Origin: Dyella sp. ASV24
GTDB taxonomy: Bacteria; Pseudomonadota; Gammaproteobacteria; Xanthomonadales; Rhodanobacteraceae
Assembly (NCBI RefSeq): GCF_016428905.1
Contig: NZ_JAELTQ010000002.1
Span: 62,001 to 126,000 of the forward strand
Direction: 5' to 3'
DNA: 64,000 bases
In this document: piece by piece, positions 40,858 to 49,614 of the stretch
Layout of the letters: each line of letters opens with the position of its first letter
Numbering within the stretch: the stretch's first letter is position 1
The notes under the pieces: generated by a model
The model's database searches: none
What the model was told of the DNA's origin: nothing
Seen by the model: only the letters and a program-made list of their open reading frames with translations
Program-made: the position numbers and the translations under genes

Positions 40858-40914
40858 CTGTGTTTCACATATGTGAAAAAAATTCAGCCAAAGGTCTAGC
40901 CGAATGTGAAACAG
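40858..40914. promoter_or_regulatory. Palindromic TTTCACAT/ATGTGAAA sites upstream of tRNA cluster
   Basis: TTTCACATATGTGAAA (40863-40878) is a perfect 16-bp palindrome. A further ATGTGAAACAG at 40904-40914 repeats its right arm and also pairs with the CTGTGTTTCACAT around its left arm. They lie in the gene-free stretch 40749-41095, 130-150 bases before the tRNA promoter. This is a plausible regulator-binding region of unknown owner. Confidence 0.4.
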
Positions 40915-41003
40915 ATGGCTAAACTAAGCGGCTCGAGTGAAGTGCTTTCACCGCCGAACGTGAAGATTCTCAGACGGCGATGAAAAAAATCTGAAAAAAA
41001 GTA

Positions 41004-41032
41004 TTGACGCACGACTCTCGAATCTGAATAAT
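41004..41032 (+). promoter_or_regulatory. Sigma-70 promoter for the tRNA cluster
   Basis: TTGACG (41004-41009), a 17-base spacer and AATAAT (41027-41032), placed 64 bases before the first tRNA. One mismatch in -35 and one in -10, with ideal spacing. It is the best promoter I can see in the window. Confidence 0.8.
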
Positions 41033-41095
41033 TCCGCTTCTGGCTTCGGCGCTTTCCACCTCAGTGGTTAAGCGACAAAGCAAAAGGTTAAAAAC

Positions 41096-41172
41096 GCGCC
41101 CGTAGCTCAGTTGGATAGAGTACCAGGCTACGAACTTGGTGGTCGGGAGTTCGAATCTCTCCGGGCGCGCCA
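41096..41172 (+). tRNA. tRNA-Arg (anticodon ACG)
   Basis: 77 nt including encoded CCA. Acceptor stem GCGCCCG/CGGGCGC, D-loop GTAGCTCAGTTGGATAGAG, anticodon arm CCAGG-CTACGAA-CTTGG and T-arm with GTTCGAATC. ACG reads CGN codons after inosine modification. Confidence 0.97.
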
Positions 41173-41347
41173 TTTGATAGCAAGTTGCGATGTTTGCATC
41201 GCCATTTGCACCGCAAGGCAGTGAATCGCTAAACGGACCGGACGTAAGTATGAAGTTCGGTATGCTTTGATACGGATTGACTAGACTAGGCGTCACCCGT
41301 AGCATTTCAAAGCTTCAGCCCGCGAAAGGCGGTTGAGGGTTCGAAAT

Positions 41348-41424
41348 CGGGGTATAGCTCAGCCTGGTAGAGCGCCAGCTTTGGGAGCTGGATGTCGGGG
41401 GTTCGAATCCCTCTGCCCCGACCA
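41348..41424 (+). tRNA. tRNA-Pro (anticodon TGG)
   Basis: 77 nt including CCA. Acceptor CGGGGTA/TGCCCCG (the C1-G72 start is typical of tRNA-Pro), anticodon arm CCAGC-TTTGGGA-GCTGG, T-arm GGTTCGAATCC. Confidence 0.97.
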
Positions 41425-41451
41425 TGCAGATGCTATGCACAATGTGCACAA

Positions 41452-41528
41452 GCGCCTGTAGCTCAACCGGATAGAGCATCGGCCTTCTAAGCCGACGGTT
41501 GCAGGTTCGATTCCTGTCGGGCGCGCCA
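41452..41528 (+). tRNA. tRNA-Arg (anticodon TCT)
   Basis: 77 nt including CCA. Acceptor GCGCCTG/CGGGCGC with one wobble, anticodon arm TCGGC-CTTCTAA-GCCGA, T-arm CAGGTTCGATTCCTG. It reads AGA/AGG, rare codons in a GC-rich genome. Confidence 0.97.
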
Positions 41529-41541
41529 GTTCAAAATTTGC

Positions 41542-41619
41542 GGTGGATGTAGCTCAGCTGGTTAGAGCATCGGATTGTGATTCCGAGGGTCGTGGGTTCG
41601 AGTCCCATCTTCCACCCCA
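41542..41619 (+). tRNA. tRNA-His (anticodon GTG)
   Basis: 78 nt including the extra G at -1 that is diagnostic of tRNA-His, paired with C73, and encoded CCA. Anticodon arm TCGGA-TTGTGAT-TCCGA. One U-U mismatch sits in the acceptor stem. Confidence 0.97.
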
Positions 41620-41646
41620 GTTGATGTTGCAGGTAAAAAAGTTTTA

Positions 41647-41722
<76 letters not shown>

Positions 41723-41727
41723 ACTTG

Positions 41728-41764
41728 AAAGGCGCTTAGAGAAATCTAAGCGCCTTTTCTTTTG
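41728..41764 (+). terminator. Terminator of the tRNA operon
   Basis: AAAGGCGCTTAGA, loop GAAA, TCTAAGCGCCTTTTCTTTT. A 13-bp perfect stem with a T-rich tail starts 6 bases after the tRNA-Lys CCA. Confidence 0.93.
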
Positions 41765-42016
41765 TCCGCAGAAAACAGCCGGACCCTTTCACCGCCAGGC
41801 GTCATCGACGCGGATAAGCCCGAACCGGGCTCTGCGTTGGCGCGGTAGGCAGCGCGGATCTTCGCGTAACATCATCAGCAAACCATGCCGCAGAGGTTCA
41901 GTGGGTCGTGCCGTTGTGCGCGTTGGTTGCATGTGGCGCGCGTACACAGTTCGCCTCACTATGCGTTTCGTTACGCCAAGCAATCTCGACATCGATAGCC
42001 GAAGAGGTGATGCCCG

Positions 42017-42811
42017 GTGGAACCTCAAGACTTGTCAGTAGGCGAATTTTCCATTGCCATGGCAACGCCAACACATGGCGGATCCTTCTGCATTGGCTAT
42101 GTGATCAGCGCGCTCGATCTTCAACGCGAGTGCAACCAGCGCAGCATTGGTTTCGAGACACTCTTTGTTGCTCACGTCAGCATCATCGAGCATGCAAGGA
42201 ACCGACTGGCCAATTTGTTCCTGTGGACCACCAACGCGACGCATTTGCTGTTCGTCGACGATGACATGGGCTTTGGCGTCCCGGAACTCATGAAAATGTT
42301 TGAGTGGCGGCGTGCCGATGTGGTGGCCGCCATGTGTCCGAAGAAATCTATCGACTGGGCCCGTATCAAGCGAGCGGTGCTCACCCACCCAAATATCGAT
42401 CCTGCCGTACTCCCCGCGCTCGCGGGCAACTACGAGAACATGTTTCGCCCGGTGGATGACGAGCCGACTGTCGTGGTGGGTCCGAAGCCTTCGCGCGTTT
42501 CCGCCATCGGCGCCGGCATCATGCTGATCTCGCGAGAGTGCCTGATGCGCCTTGTCGATACGGGGCGTGCTCCGCGCATCGAAAACGCCGATTTTCCCGC
42601 GATGGCGGCCAAGGATGGGCGCGTGCCGTACTACCAGTTCTTTCGTACGGAGACGCGCGAGGGGATGACGATAGGCGAGGACATGTATTTCTGCGAGCAA
42701 GTTCGAGCGAGTGGCGGTGAGATCCTGGGATGTTCGTGGATACCGATCACCCATACCGGTAGGTATGACTTCCGCGGCGACCTTCCTGGCATTGCAGCGT
42801 ATCGAGTTTGA
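42017..42811 (+). CDS. Glycosyltransferase-like protein (GT-A fold, DxD-type)
   Basis: About 264 residues. The pattern is that of a widespread GT-A family: MATPTHGGSFCIGYV near the start, EHARNRLANLFLW, then THLLFVDDDMGFGVPELMKM with the metal-binding Asp cluster, and VVAAMCPKKSIDWAR. The acceptor and donor sugars are unknown; relatives occur both in bacterial chromosomes and in phages. The start is GTG 42017 (AGAGG nine bases upstream), with an ATG at 42059 as alternative. It lies alone just after the tRNA cluster, a common insertion neighbourhood, and marks the start of accessory-looking sequence. Confidence 0.65.
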   Translation: MEPQDLSVGEFSIAMATPTHGGSFCIGYVISALDLQRECNQRSIGFETLFVAHVSIIEHARNRLANLFLWTTNATHLLFVDDDMGFGVPELMKMFEWRRADVVAAMCPKKSIDWARIKRAVLTHPNIDPAVLPALAGNYENMFRPVDDEPTVVVGPKPSRVSAIGAGIMLISRECLMRLVDTGRAPRIENADFPAMAAKDGRVPYYQFFRTETREGMTIGEDMYFCEQVRASGGEILGCSWIPITHTGRYDFRGDLPGIAAYRV

Positions 42812-42903
42812 GGGCTTGAGCACTCGCGCGGCTTTTTGATCCAGCTAACCCATTAGCGCCCTGATTGCGTTGCATAGGATGGGCTGCCAACGGAGTGATA
42901 TCG

Positions 42904-43458
42904 GTGAAGAATGTTCCGCGTTCTACGCAAGGGCTTGCCATGATCTTGGTTGGACTTCTGGCCGGCAGCTCTTTCGCCGTATGGGCTCAGGTCGGTGCCG
43001 CGAGGCATGCGCATTCGCAGGACATGGGCACGGCTGTGCTCAAAGCATCGTTGCCGTCATCGCTAGAGCGCGAAAAATTGCTCGCTGAAAAGTTTGTCCA
43101 GGTGCATGACATCGCCGCGTTTCCTGCAAGCTGTAAGCGTGGATTTGCAACGTTGGCACATACGCCTGATTTTGAACTGGCCAATCCGGGAGAGCCCTAT
43201 CAGGCCACGGACGTCATTGGTCGTGGCCCTCGGTTGCCTTGGCGCCGGTTGTTGATTGGCGGGGTATCGAGTGACCGCTGCATTGTCTTCTACGTCATAG
43301 GCGGCTTTGCTCCCTATCGCGCAGCAGTTGTTCTGGATATCTCGAAGAAAGATCCCGTGTTGGTATGGGGCGGCGCGGGCGGAAAGGATCCTGATGATCT
43401 GCCTGCGCTGATCTCGCAGATCGCTGGGGGTGCCTTTACCCAGTCCCCTGGATACTGA
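42904..43458 (+). CDS. Exported hypothetical protein
   Basis: About 184 residues from GTG 42904, which has GGAG at good spacing; the frame is open to a TTG at 42865. A signal peptide or anchor (GLAMILVGLLAGSSFAVWA) is followed by a soluble domain with two cysteines (PASCKRGF and SSDRCIVFYV) that could form a disulfide in the periplasm. The strands GGFAPYRAAVVLDIS and DPVLVWGGAGG suggest an alpha/beta fold. I do not recognise the family and see no catalytic motif. Confidence 0.55.
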   Translation: MKNVPRSTQGLAMILVGLLAGSSFAVWAQVGAARHAHSQDMGTAVLKASLPSSLEREKLLAEKFVQVHDIAAFPASCKRGFATLAHTPDFELANPGEPYQATDVIGRGPRLPWRRLLIGGVSSDRCIVFYVIGGFAPYRAAVVLDISKKDPVLVWGGAGGKDPDDLPALISQIAGGAFTQSPGY

Positions 43459-43589
43459 ACAGATAAAGCCCGGTGCCTGATACTTGCGCCTGAAACCTTC
43501 TTGGGCCCATCTCGCATTTCATCCCGAAACCGCCATCAAGGCGCTAACGCAGGTTTGGCATCGCGCATACACGCGAAGACGGAAATGTC

Positions 43590-43703
43590 ATGCAGAAGAG
43601 GATCGCCTCCTTGGCGTTCTGCCTGACCCTTCTCGTACCTTGGCTCGAGCTGCAACCCGGGCAAGGGCATCCAGGCGGGCCAAATTGCTGGCTGACCCTT
43701 TGA
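43590..43703 (+). pseudogene. Short signal-peptide-like ORF or gene remnant
   Basis: ATG at 43590 opens a 37-codon frame starting MQKRIASLAFCLTLLVPWLE, a textbook signal-peptide start, and stops at 43701-43703. Either it is a tiny exported peptide or the 5' stump of a deleted gene. It is the only coding-like signal in 43459-43758. Confidence 0.25.
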
Positions 43704-43758
43704 ATCCCGGCCGATAATGGATGTGCCGGCAGCGAATATTGAGTGGGCAGGAGGAGCG

Positions 43759-44082
43759 ATGAATCAGTTCGTGGTCCGACCCGCGCTGGATGGAAGCGGT
43801 CGACTGATTCTCGAGTTTCTGGGCGATCATCGGTCGGAGCATTTCCCGTCCGTGATGCTCATTCTTGACCGTCGACTCCGTGGATTCATCGCTTCCGGAT
43901 CGGAGCCTGCGCCCGATGATTTTTTATGGACCTGCTCCTACGCGGGTGGCTCCTTTGAGATCTCCGATGACTGGTGTGGCCTGTTCATCCTTCCGAGGAC
44001 GCATCACGGAGCGGTGCTGGCGGACGTTACCGCAGCCCTTATGGCATCAGGCGTTTTCGAGCGGGTTGCCAGCAACGGCTAG
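43759..44082 (+). CDS. Small hypothetical protein (possible immunity-like fold)
   Basis: 107 residues from ATG 43759, which has the strong ribosome site GGAGGAG directly upstream; an in-frame ATG at 43717 lacks one. It is soluble with no signal, and acidic and aromatic-rich (DDFLWTCSYAGGSFEISDDW, GLFILPRTHHGAVLAD). The size and composition recall small cytosolic immunity or antitoxin-like proteins, but no family is recognised. Confidence 0.5.
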   Translation: MNQFVVRPALDGSGRLILEFLGDHRSEHFPSVMLILDRRLRGFIASGSEPAPDDFLWTCSYAGGSFEISDDWCGLFILPRTHHGAVLADVTAALMASGVFERVASNG

Positions 44083-44233
44083 CGGCCGCCAAGGTTCGCT
44101 TTAGGGCCGAAAGATGTCGATTTGCCGGCCCCTGGTTCGTCGTTGAAAAGCAGGGTTCTCAGATGTAGCCACCCTAAGCTGGTTCGGTACGCCCCCAAAA
44201 CCTCGGTTGGGAAACGGCATAAAGGAGCGAACG

Positions 44234-44944
44234 ATGAAGAGTGAAGTCCATGGCTTCCGCTGTCTGGTCGCGATTTGCCTGTTCTCTGCGCTTGTTGTCA
44301 GCACCATCGCCGCCGCTCAATCGCACCCCAGTTACCCGCGTATGGCGCCGTTGCCGCAATACCTGATGAGCGACCGTGCCGCGGAAATTGCGTTGGCGCG
44401 TAGCGCAGCGCCTGCGGCGATCTCTGACGGCGCCGCCGTTATGGTTCTCGAACCGCACGGCTACGTCACGGCCGTCGAAGGCAAGAACGGCTTTGTGTGT
44501 ATCGTCGAGCGAGGATGGATGTCTCCATTCGACGCCCCCCAGTTCTGGAATCCCAAGTTGCGTGGGCCCGTCTGCTACAACCCAGAGGCGGCCAGATCGA
44601 TCCTGCCCATGACCTATCGAAGAACAGACCTCGTGCTGGCCAGGCAATCCAGGGAGGCGATCAAAAAGAGCATCGAGGCCGCGCTTGCCGCCAGGCAACT
44701 GCCGGCGCTGGAGCCGGGAGGTATGTCTTACATGATGTCCAAGCAAGGGTATCTGGACGACCAGGCCGGTCACTGGATTCCCCATCTGATGTTCTACACG
44801 GCCACAGGCGTGAACTGGGGTGCTGACCAGGCGGGATCGCCCGTCATGCTGAATCCACAGTTTCATGACGCCCCTGAGCCGGTCAACGTGTTCATGGTGC
44901 CTGCCGGCAAATGGTCTGACGGTACCGCTGCGCCAAGCATGTAG
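44234..44944 (+). CDS. Exported hypothetical protein
   Basis: 236 residues from ATG 44234, preceded by AAAGGAG at ideal spacing. It has a Sec signal peptide (VAICLFSALVVSTIAAAQS). The mature protein has conserved-looking patches such as MSDRAAEIALARSAAP, FVCIVERGWMSPFDAPQFW, YMMSKQGYLDDQAGHWIPH and the tail VFMVPAGKWSDGTAAPS. I do not recognise a family or catalytic motif. It is probably periplasmic or secreted and stands alone between two other plus-strand genes. Confidence 0.65.
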   Translation: MKSEVHGFRCLVAICLFSALVVSTIAAAQSHPSYPRMAPLPQYLMSDRAAEIALARSAAPAAISDGAAVMVLEPHGYVTAVEGKNGFVCIVERGWMSPFDAPQFWNPKLRGPVCYNPEAARSILPMTYRRTDLVLARQSREAIKKSIEAALAARQLPALEPGGMSYMMSKQGYLDDQAGHWIPHLMFYTATGVNWGADQAGSPVMLNPQFHDAPEPVNVFMVPAGKWSDGTAAPSM

Positions 44945-45109
44945 GCGCGACGGCCGTCGGCGCACGCAGCGCCAGCGTAACGCTGGGCAGTACCTGCGGC
45001 TGCTTCAGGTGGTCGCGGAGGCTTGTTCAGTCGACAACGGAATCCACACCTGGGCTCTACCCGGGCTTGCGACGGATTTGGTGTAACCTGAACTGGGCCA
45101 AGGGCGGTA

Positions 45110-47383
45110 ATGGAGGTCGAACCGATGGCTGTAGAGTCCGCCTCTGCTGCGTGGATGGCGTTCGGCACGATCGAGATCGACACCCTGGGCCATCGCCTGT
45201 TTGTCGATGGCGAGGAGGTCGGGCTCGAGCGCAAGGCATTCGCCGTGCTTGTCCTGTTGGCGCGCGACCCTGGGCGCGTGTTGAGCCGCGACGAGATTCT
45301 CGACGAGGTGTGGGGGCATAGCCACGTCACGCCTTCCTCGCTGAGTCGCATTATCGCCTTGCTGCGCCATGCGCTTGGCGAGAGCGGTGAAGAAAACCAC
45401 TACCTGCATACCGTGCATGGTGTTGGCTTTCGCCTCGATGCGCAGGTGCAATTTGCCTCGTCGCGCGAGGAGTTGGGCGTCAACAAAGCATTGATTGCCC
45501 CCGAGCTGGTATTCGTGCCCGGCCTCGCGCATGACGTCTCCCTACCTCCGGTGGAAGCCACCACCCATCCGGCAACACCTCTGCCGCCGGGCAAGACGCG
45601 CAAGTTCGGAAAGCTGCTCGTTGCCTTGATCGCAGGTGTACTTGTGGTGGTGGCCGTATTGCTGGGTCGTCATCAGCTTGTGCGTCACCCAGCGGACACG
45701 GCGTCGGTAGTCGATCTCAAGTCCATTGCGGTGCTGCCGTTCGAAAATCTCAGTACGGACAAGAGCAACGCGTACTTCGCCAGCGGTATGCAGGACATGA
45801 TCCTGACCCAGTTGGTAGGTATTGGTGGGCTCAAAGTGATCTCCCGCACCTCGACGGAGAGATACCCCAGCCATCCGGAAGACATCAAAACCATAGCGCG
45901 ACAGCTGGGTGTGGCGACGCTGCTTGAGGGTACGGTGCAGAAGGCAGGCAATCAGGTACTGATCAATGTGCAGCTGATTGATGTGAGCAGCGGCAACCAC
46001 CTTTGGGCGAAAGCCTATACGCGCACGCTGGACAACGTTTTCAACGTGGAGGGCGAGGTTGCGCAGAACATTGCGGAGGCACTGAAAGTGCAGCTGACCT
46101 CCGCTGAGGCCGCGCGTATCGACACCGTGCCCACCCGGAACGCTGGCGCCTACGATCTGTACTTGCAAGCAGGCGCGCACGCTAACCGCGCTTACGACGA
46201 TCCCACGCTGTCATCGACCGAGTTGCCCAAGGCGATCTCGATGTACCAACAGGCGCTGACCATGGATCCGGACTTCGCGCTGGCTGCAGCCGCGTTGGCG
46301 CGGGCCCACATGCAGATGTACTTCTTCGCGCCAGACCGCACGAACGCGCGACTGGCCGAGGCGAAAACGGCCGCCGATCGCGCCTTGGCGCTGCAGCCAA
46401 ACCTGGGGCAGGGACACTACGCACTTGGCCTGTATGACTACTGGGGACACCGGGACTACGCGGGTGCCACCACTCAGCTCGAGTTGGCCCGACAAACGCT
46501 GCCCAACAGTGCCACGGTCGAACTACTGATCGCTGCGATTGCTCGGCGACAGGGGCGGTGGGAAGAAGCCGTGACGCGGTTTCGCGCAGCCACCGTGCTT
46601 GATCCACATAGCGAGTATGCGTTCAACCAGCTCGGTGTGACTTATCAGAGCATGCGTCGCTACGCAGAAGCCGATCAGGCCTACGCCGCTGCCTTTGCGT
46701 TGAGCAAGAATCCTCTTGGTGAGCGCATGGCTCAGGTCTTCAATGAGTTGGTGTGGAAGGGCGATCCGGCCCCGATGCGCGCCACACTTGCAGCGCTCAA
46801 GCCGGGCAGCGATGTCTACGCTGCCAACATCATGTCCATGTACTTCGAGCGCGAATTGGCTCGCGACTATGTCGGTGCCGCCAAGATAGCCGAGGCGGAC
46901 AAGGCAGAGAACTGGGACGATCCGGACAACGTTGTTCTGCCTCGGCGCTTGTATGTGGCGTGGGCCCTTGAGGCGGCCGGAGACACAGCCAAGGCGGCAG
47001 CGGCCTATGACGATGTAGCCACGCATGCTCATACAGCCCTGATCGAGCGGCCTGATGACGCCGACCTGCACCTCACCCTGGGGTTTGCCTATGCCGGGCT
47101 TGGGCGAAAAGCCGAAGCCGTTGCTGAAGGCGAGCGCGCCGTTGCTTTGATGCCGGTGTCCGAGGACGCGCTAACCGGTGCGGACATGCTGGCCTATCAG
47201 GCGCAGCTCTACGTGCGCGTCGGTCAGCCCGATCGGGCTATTCCCTTGCTCGAACGTGTGTTGTCTATGCCCGCGGGCGCCGTCCTGTCGAGCGCCATGC
47301 TGAGGCTCGATCCTCTCTGGGATCCACTGCGCGACAATCCAGGCTTCAAGGCGTTGCTGCAGAAGTACCCCATCGGTAGCTAA
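45110..47383 (+). CDS. Membrane-bound wHTH regulator with TolB-like and TPR domains
   Basis: 757-residue one-component regulator of the CadC/ToxR type. Residues about 18-112 are an OmpR-type winged helix (FAVLVLLARDPGRVLSRDEI, then TVHGVGFRL). A Pro-rich linker leads to one TM helix at about 166-185 (LLVALIAGVLVVVAVLL). The following segment, about 200-330 (SIAVLPFENLSTDKSNAYFA, ARQLGVATLLEGTVQ), is the TolB-N/FlgO-like domain common in such proteins. TPR repeats fill about 345-745. The periplasmic TPR part probably senses a partner or ligand. The target genes are unknown; the convergent secreted protein at 47514-49190 is a nearby candidate. Confidence 0.88.
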   Translation: MEVEPMAVESASAAWMAFGTIEIDTLGHRLFVDGEEVGLERKAFAVLVLLARDPGRVLSRDEILDEVWGHSHVTPSSLSRIIALLRHALGESGEENHYLHTVHGVGFRLDAQVQFASSREELGVNKALIAPELVFVPGLAHDVSLPPVEATTHPATPLPPGKTRKFGKLLVALIAGVLVVVAVLLGRHQLVRHPADTASVVDLKSIAVLPFENLSTDKSNAYFASGMQDMILTQLVGIGGLKVISRTSTERYPSHPEDIKTIARQLGVATLLEGTVQKAGNQVLINVQLIDVSSGNHLWAKAYTRTLDNVFNVEGEVAQNIAEALKVQLTSAEAARIDTVPTRNAGAYDLYLQAGAHANRAYDDPTLSSTELPKAISMYQQALTMDPDFALAAAALARAHMQMYFFAPDRTNARLAEAKTAADRALALQPNLGQGHYALGLYDYWGHRDYAGATTQLELARQTLPNSATVELLIAAIARRQGRWEEAVTRFRAATVLDPHSEYAFNQLGVTYQSMRRYAEADQAYAAAFALSKNPLGERMAQVFNELVWKGDPAPMRATLAALKPGSDVYAANIMSMYFERELARDYVGAAKIAEADKAENWDDPDNVVLPRRLYVAWALEAAGDTAKAAAAYDDVATHAHTALIERPDDADLHLTLGFAYAGLGRKAEAVAEGERAVALMPVSEDALTGADMLAYQAQLYVRVGQPDRAIPLLERVLSMPAGAVLSSAMLRLDPLWDPLRDNPGFKALLQKYPIGS

Positions 47384-47452
47384 TTCGCTATTCGCGTAGC
47401 AGATCTTGAAAAGAGCGGCGGGGCGACGCCGTTACGACGGTGGTTATCGACA

Positions 47453-47480
47453 AGGCGCCGGCACGTTTTCGCCGGCGCCT
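47453..47480. terminator. 10-bp hairpin between convergent genes
   Basis: AGGCGCCGGC (47453-47462) / GCCGGCGCCT (47471-47480), perfect, with the loop ACGTTTTC. It lies between the regulator stop (47383) and the opposite gene's stop (47514). No T-run follows on either side. Confidence 0.5.
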
Positions 47481-47513
47481 CCCGTCGTGATTCAGTACTT
47501 CCCAATAGCGGGT

Positions 47514-49190
47514 TTAGTGGTGATCGTGATGGTGATCGTCCGGATCCTGATCCGGGGTAAACGAGATGCCACGAAGCACTTCCGCAAAGTTGGCGGTGCG
47601 CAGTGTCACGAATTTTTCCTGCGCGGCGACAGTGGCATTGCTGTTCTTCAATGTGTCGCGAATGGCCACGAGCTGGTTCGGGTCAGCGCCTGTATCGCCA
47701 TTGCCGCTGACGGTTGATGTTGTGGCCCAGATCGTCACGCGACCATCGCGATCGACGCGACCTACGAGGTTGCGCAGTCCGTCGGTGGCCGGCGACCACG
47801 GCAGGTCGGTGGCAGCATTGGTGCCGGTGGGATAGCCACTCACCGTGTAGGCCTGGCCAAGATGGAGGCCCGCTTGCAGGGTATAAGCCAGCGCCCAGGT
47901 CTTGCTCTGGCTGTCGTACACCCACTTCTGCAGGCCTGCGGTGGTCTGCGCGGCGGCGTGCGTGTACAGATCGGCGCCACCCACATAGCCGTCCCCTTCG
48001 TCCGCCACATAAAGCGTATTGGCGTCGGCAAACCACAGCGAGAACGGGTAAGCCAGGGTCTTGGCGGTCTTTGCAGGCGTGGTCGGGAATCCCGCGAGGA
48101 TGCACATATTGGTCGGCAAACCGTTGCTCAGCACGGTGCTCGCGTTGTACGCCAGCGGTGCACTGGGCAATGCCGCGCCAGCGACCGGCACGCCAACCCC
48201 GTTGGGGCAGGCGGTGCCCGTGGTGTCGACGAAATACACCGTGTTCACGCCATTGCTGCCGCTGCCCTTGGTGAAGTACACGACGTTGTCGTGCACAGTC
48301 ATGCCGCGGAAGTTATCGTCCTTGCCAATCTTGTCAGCCTTCAGGCCTAGCGCTGCGATGGAGAAGCTGGCCAACGGAGTCGTGGCGACGGGGTGTTGCG
48401 CGATCTCCGGCAGGTGCGCCGGTGTGATGAATTGCGCGCCAGCCCCAAGGACGACGCCAGCGGGCTGCGGATTGCTGCCATTGCCCGCATTGCCTGCGGT
48501 GAAGAAGTAGTCGGCGCCACCGCGATTGAGCAGAATCGCGGCACGACCGTTATTACCACTGTAGGCATTGGTTTCCGTGAAGTTGAAGTGGCCCTTGCGG
48601 TCAATCGTGGCCACTGCCCGGTAAACACTTTGGCCATCCGGATTCGTCGGATCCACTGCGCCGGGTGTGTTTGAATTGGACACGTCGATGGCATTCACCG
48701 GCGCGACGTAACCCATGAAGCTGAGGTACTTGTGATCCTGCGACAAATGCAGCGCAAGCTCGGACTTTGAACTGAAGCTCGTCACCAGTTCGCCCTCAGG
48801 CGCGGTCGGCAGAAGGCTGTTGGGAACCTGCAGCGAATTGATCAAATAGCCGTCCGGAGTAAGCTGGTCCAGATAGATGCGCGCTGTGACGCCAAAACTG
48901 CCATCGTACAGGTCGTTGTTCCACACATAAGGGTACGTGCCATCGAAAGGCGCACCGCTGGCAGCACCACAGCCACCCGTTGTATTGGCGCAGTTCACCG
49001 GGAGGATGGTGCCGACCTGGACGTTGCTTGCCTTGTTGTCGTACACGCTGCGGCTCAGCACAAGATTGCCTGGCCAAAAATGGAAGTCACGCCGATTCCA
49101 TGAATCATCGGCGTGGGCAATAACGCCCGTGCCGAACAAAACGAGGGCAAGGGTCGCGCCAATACGCTGCCGAGCAAAACGATTTGTCAT
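47514..49190 (-). CDS. Large secreted protein of unknown function with His/Asp-rich tail
   Basis: 558 residues. Sec signal peptide (TLALVLFGTGVIAHADD), then a long domain rich in Gly, Asn, Thr and aromatic strands. Repeated phrases such as DNVVYFTKGSGSNGVNTVYF, WFADANTLYVADEGDGYVGG and DRDGRVTIWATTSTVSG suggest a beta-propeller. Cysteines occur in NCANTTGGCGAA, TACPNG and NMCILAG. It ends DPDDHHHDHH, a natural metal-binding type tail. No catalytic motif or named family is recognised. It is probably periplasmic or extracellular. Confidence 0.65.
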   Translation of the reverse strand: MTNRFARQRIGATLALVLFGTGVIAHADDSWNRRDFHFWPGNLVLSRSVYDNKASNVQVGTILPVNCANTTGGCGAASGAPFDGTYPYVWNNDLYDGSFGVTARIYLDQLTPDGYLINSLQVPNSLLPTAPEGELVTSFSSKSELALHLSQDHKYLSFMGYVAPVNAIDVSNSNTPGAVDPTNPDGQSVYRAVATIDRKGHFNFTETNAYSGNNGRAAILLNRGGADYFFTAGNAGNGSNPQPAGVVLGAGAQFITPAHLPEIAQHPVATTPLASFSIAALGLKADKIGKDDNFRGMTVHDNVVYFTKGSGSNGVNTVYFVDTTGTACPNGVGVPVAGAALPSAPLAYNASTVLSNGLPTNMCILAGFPTTPAKTAKTLAYPFSLWFADANTLYVADEGDGYVGGADLYTHAAAQTTAGLQKWVYDSQSKTWALAYTLQAGLHLGQAYTVSGYPTGTNAATDLPWSPATDGLRNLVGRVDRDGRVTIWATTSTVSGNGDTGADPNQLVAIRDTLKNSNATVAAQEKFVTLRTANFAEVLRGISFTPDQDPDDHHHDHH

Positions 49191-49614
49191 GGTGGTCTCC
49201 AGTGGGTCCGGCTCGCCCAGGGCTGGGTGAGCGGGGCCACGCTAGTGACACGCCATGAAGGATTCTTGACAGGTTTCTTTGGATTCAATTAGCGAGCGGG
49301 ACTTCTATATGTCCGCGTCGCGGCGTGAATTTCACGCTTTCGAAAAAGCCTGCGTTGACCAGTTTTTTCCGAACATCAATGTCCTCGAAATTCGTTAACT
49401 GAATCGATTAATGCCGTCTTTGCATGTGGTCAAGATCAATGATGTCATGATGGGTATGGCGAAACTTTTTGCGTCGCGAGATATCACATAGGGATGCCAC
49501 GTTCACGTGGGCGCGGTCCGGGTTGAGTGTCATGCCTGTGCCAGGCCGCGATGGTCATGTTTCTCCACTGACACGTTCTCATGCAAAAGCGTTCGCTCTC
49601 AATCGGTGGCATCC
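49191..49614. other. AT-richer intergenic region between divergent genes
   Basis: About 420 bases without a credible gene, clearly lower in GC than the flanks. It must hold the promoters of both divergent secreted-protein genes. TTGACA at about 49266 and TTGACC near 49357 are -35-like, but neither has a good -10 at 16-18 bases. I see no repeat or RNA structure. Confidence 0.4.

Noticed and set aside
41789-42028. 79-codon minus-strand frame after the tRNA cluster
   Set aside because: Very Arg-rich with no ribosome site or recognisable motif; probably chance.
43484-43717. 77-codon plus-strand frame
   Set aside because: Arg/Ala-rich without a ribosome site, and it competes with the better signal-peptide-like frame at 43590.
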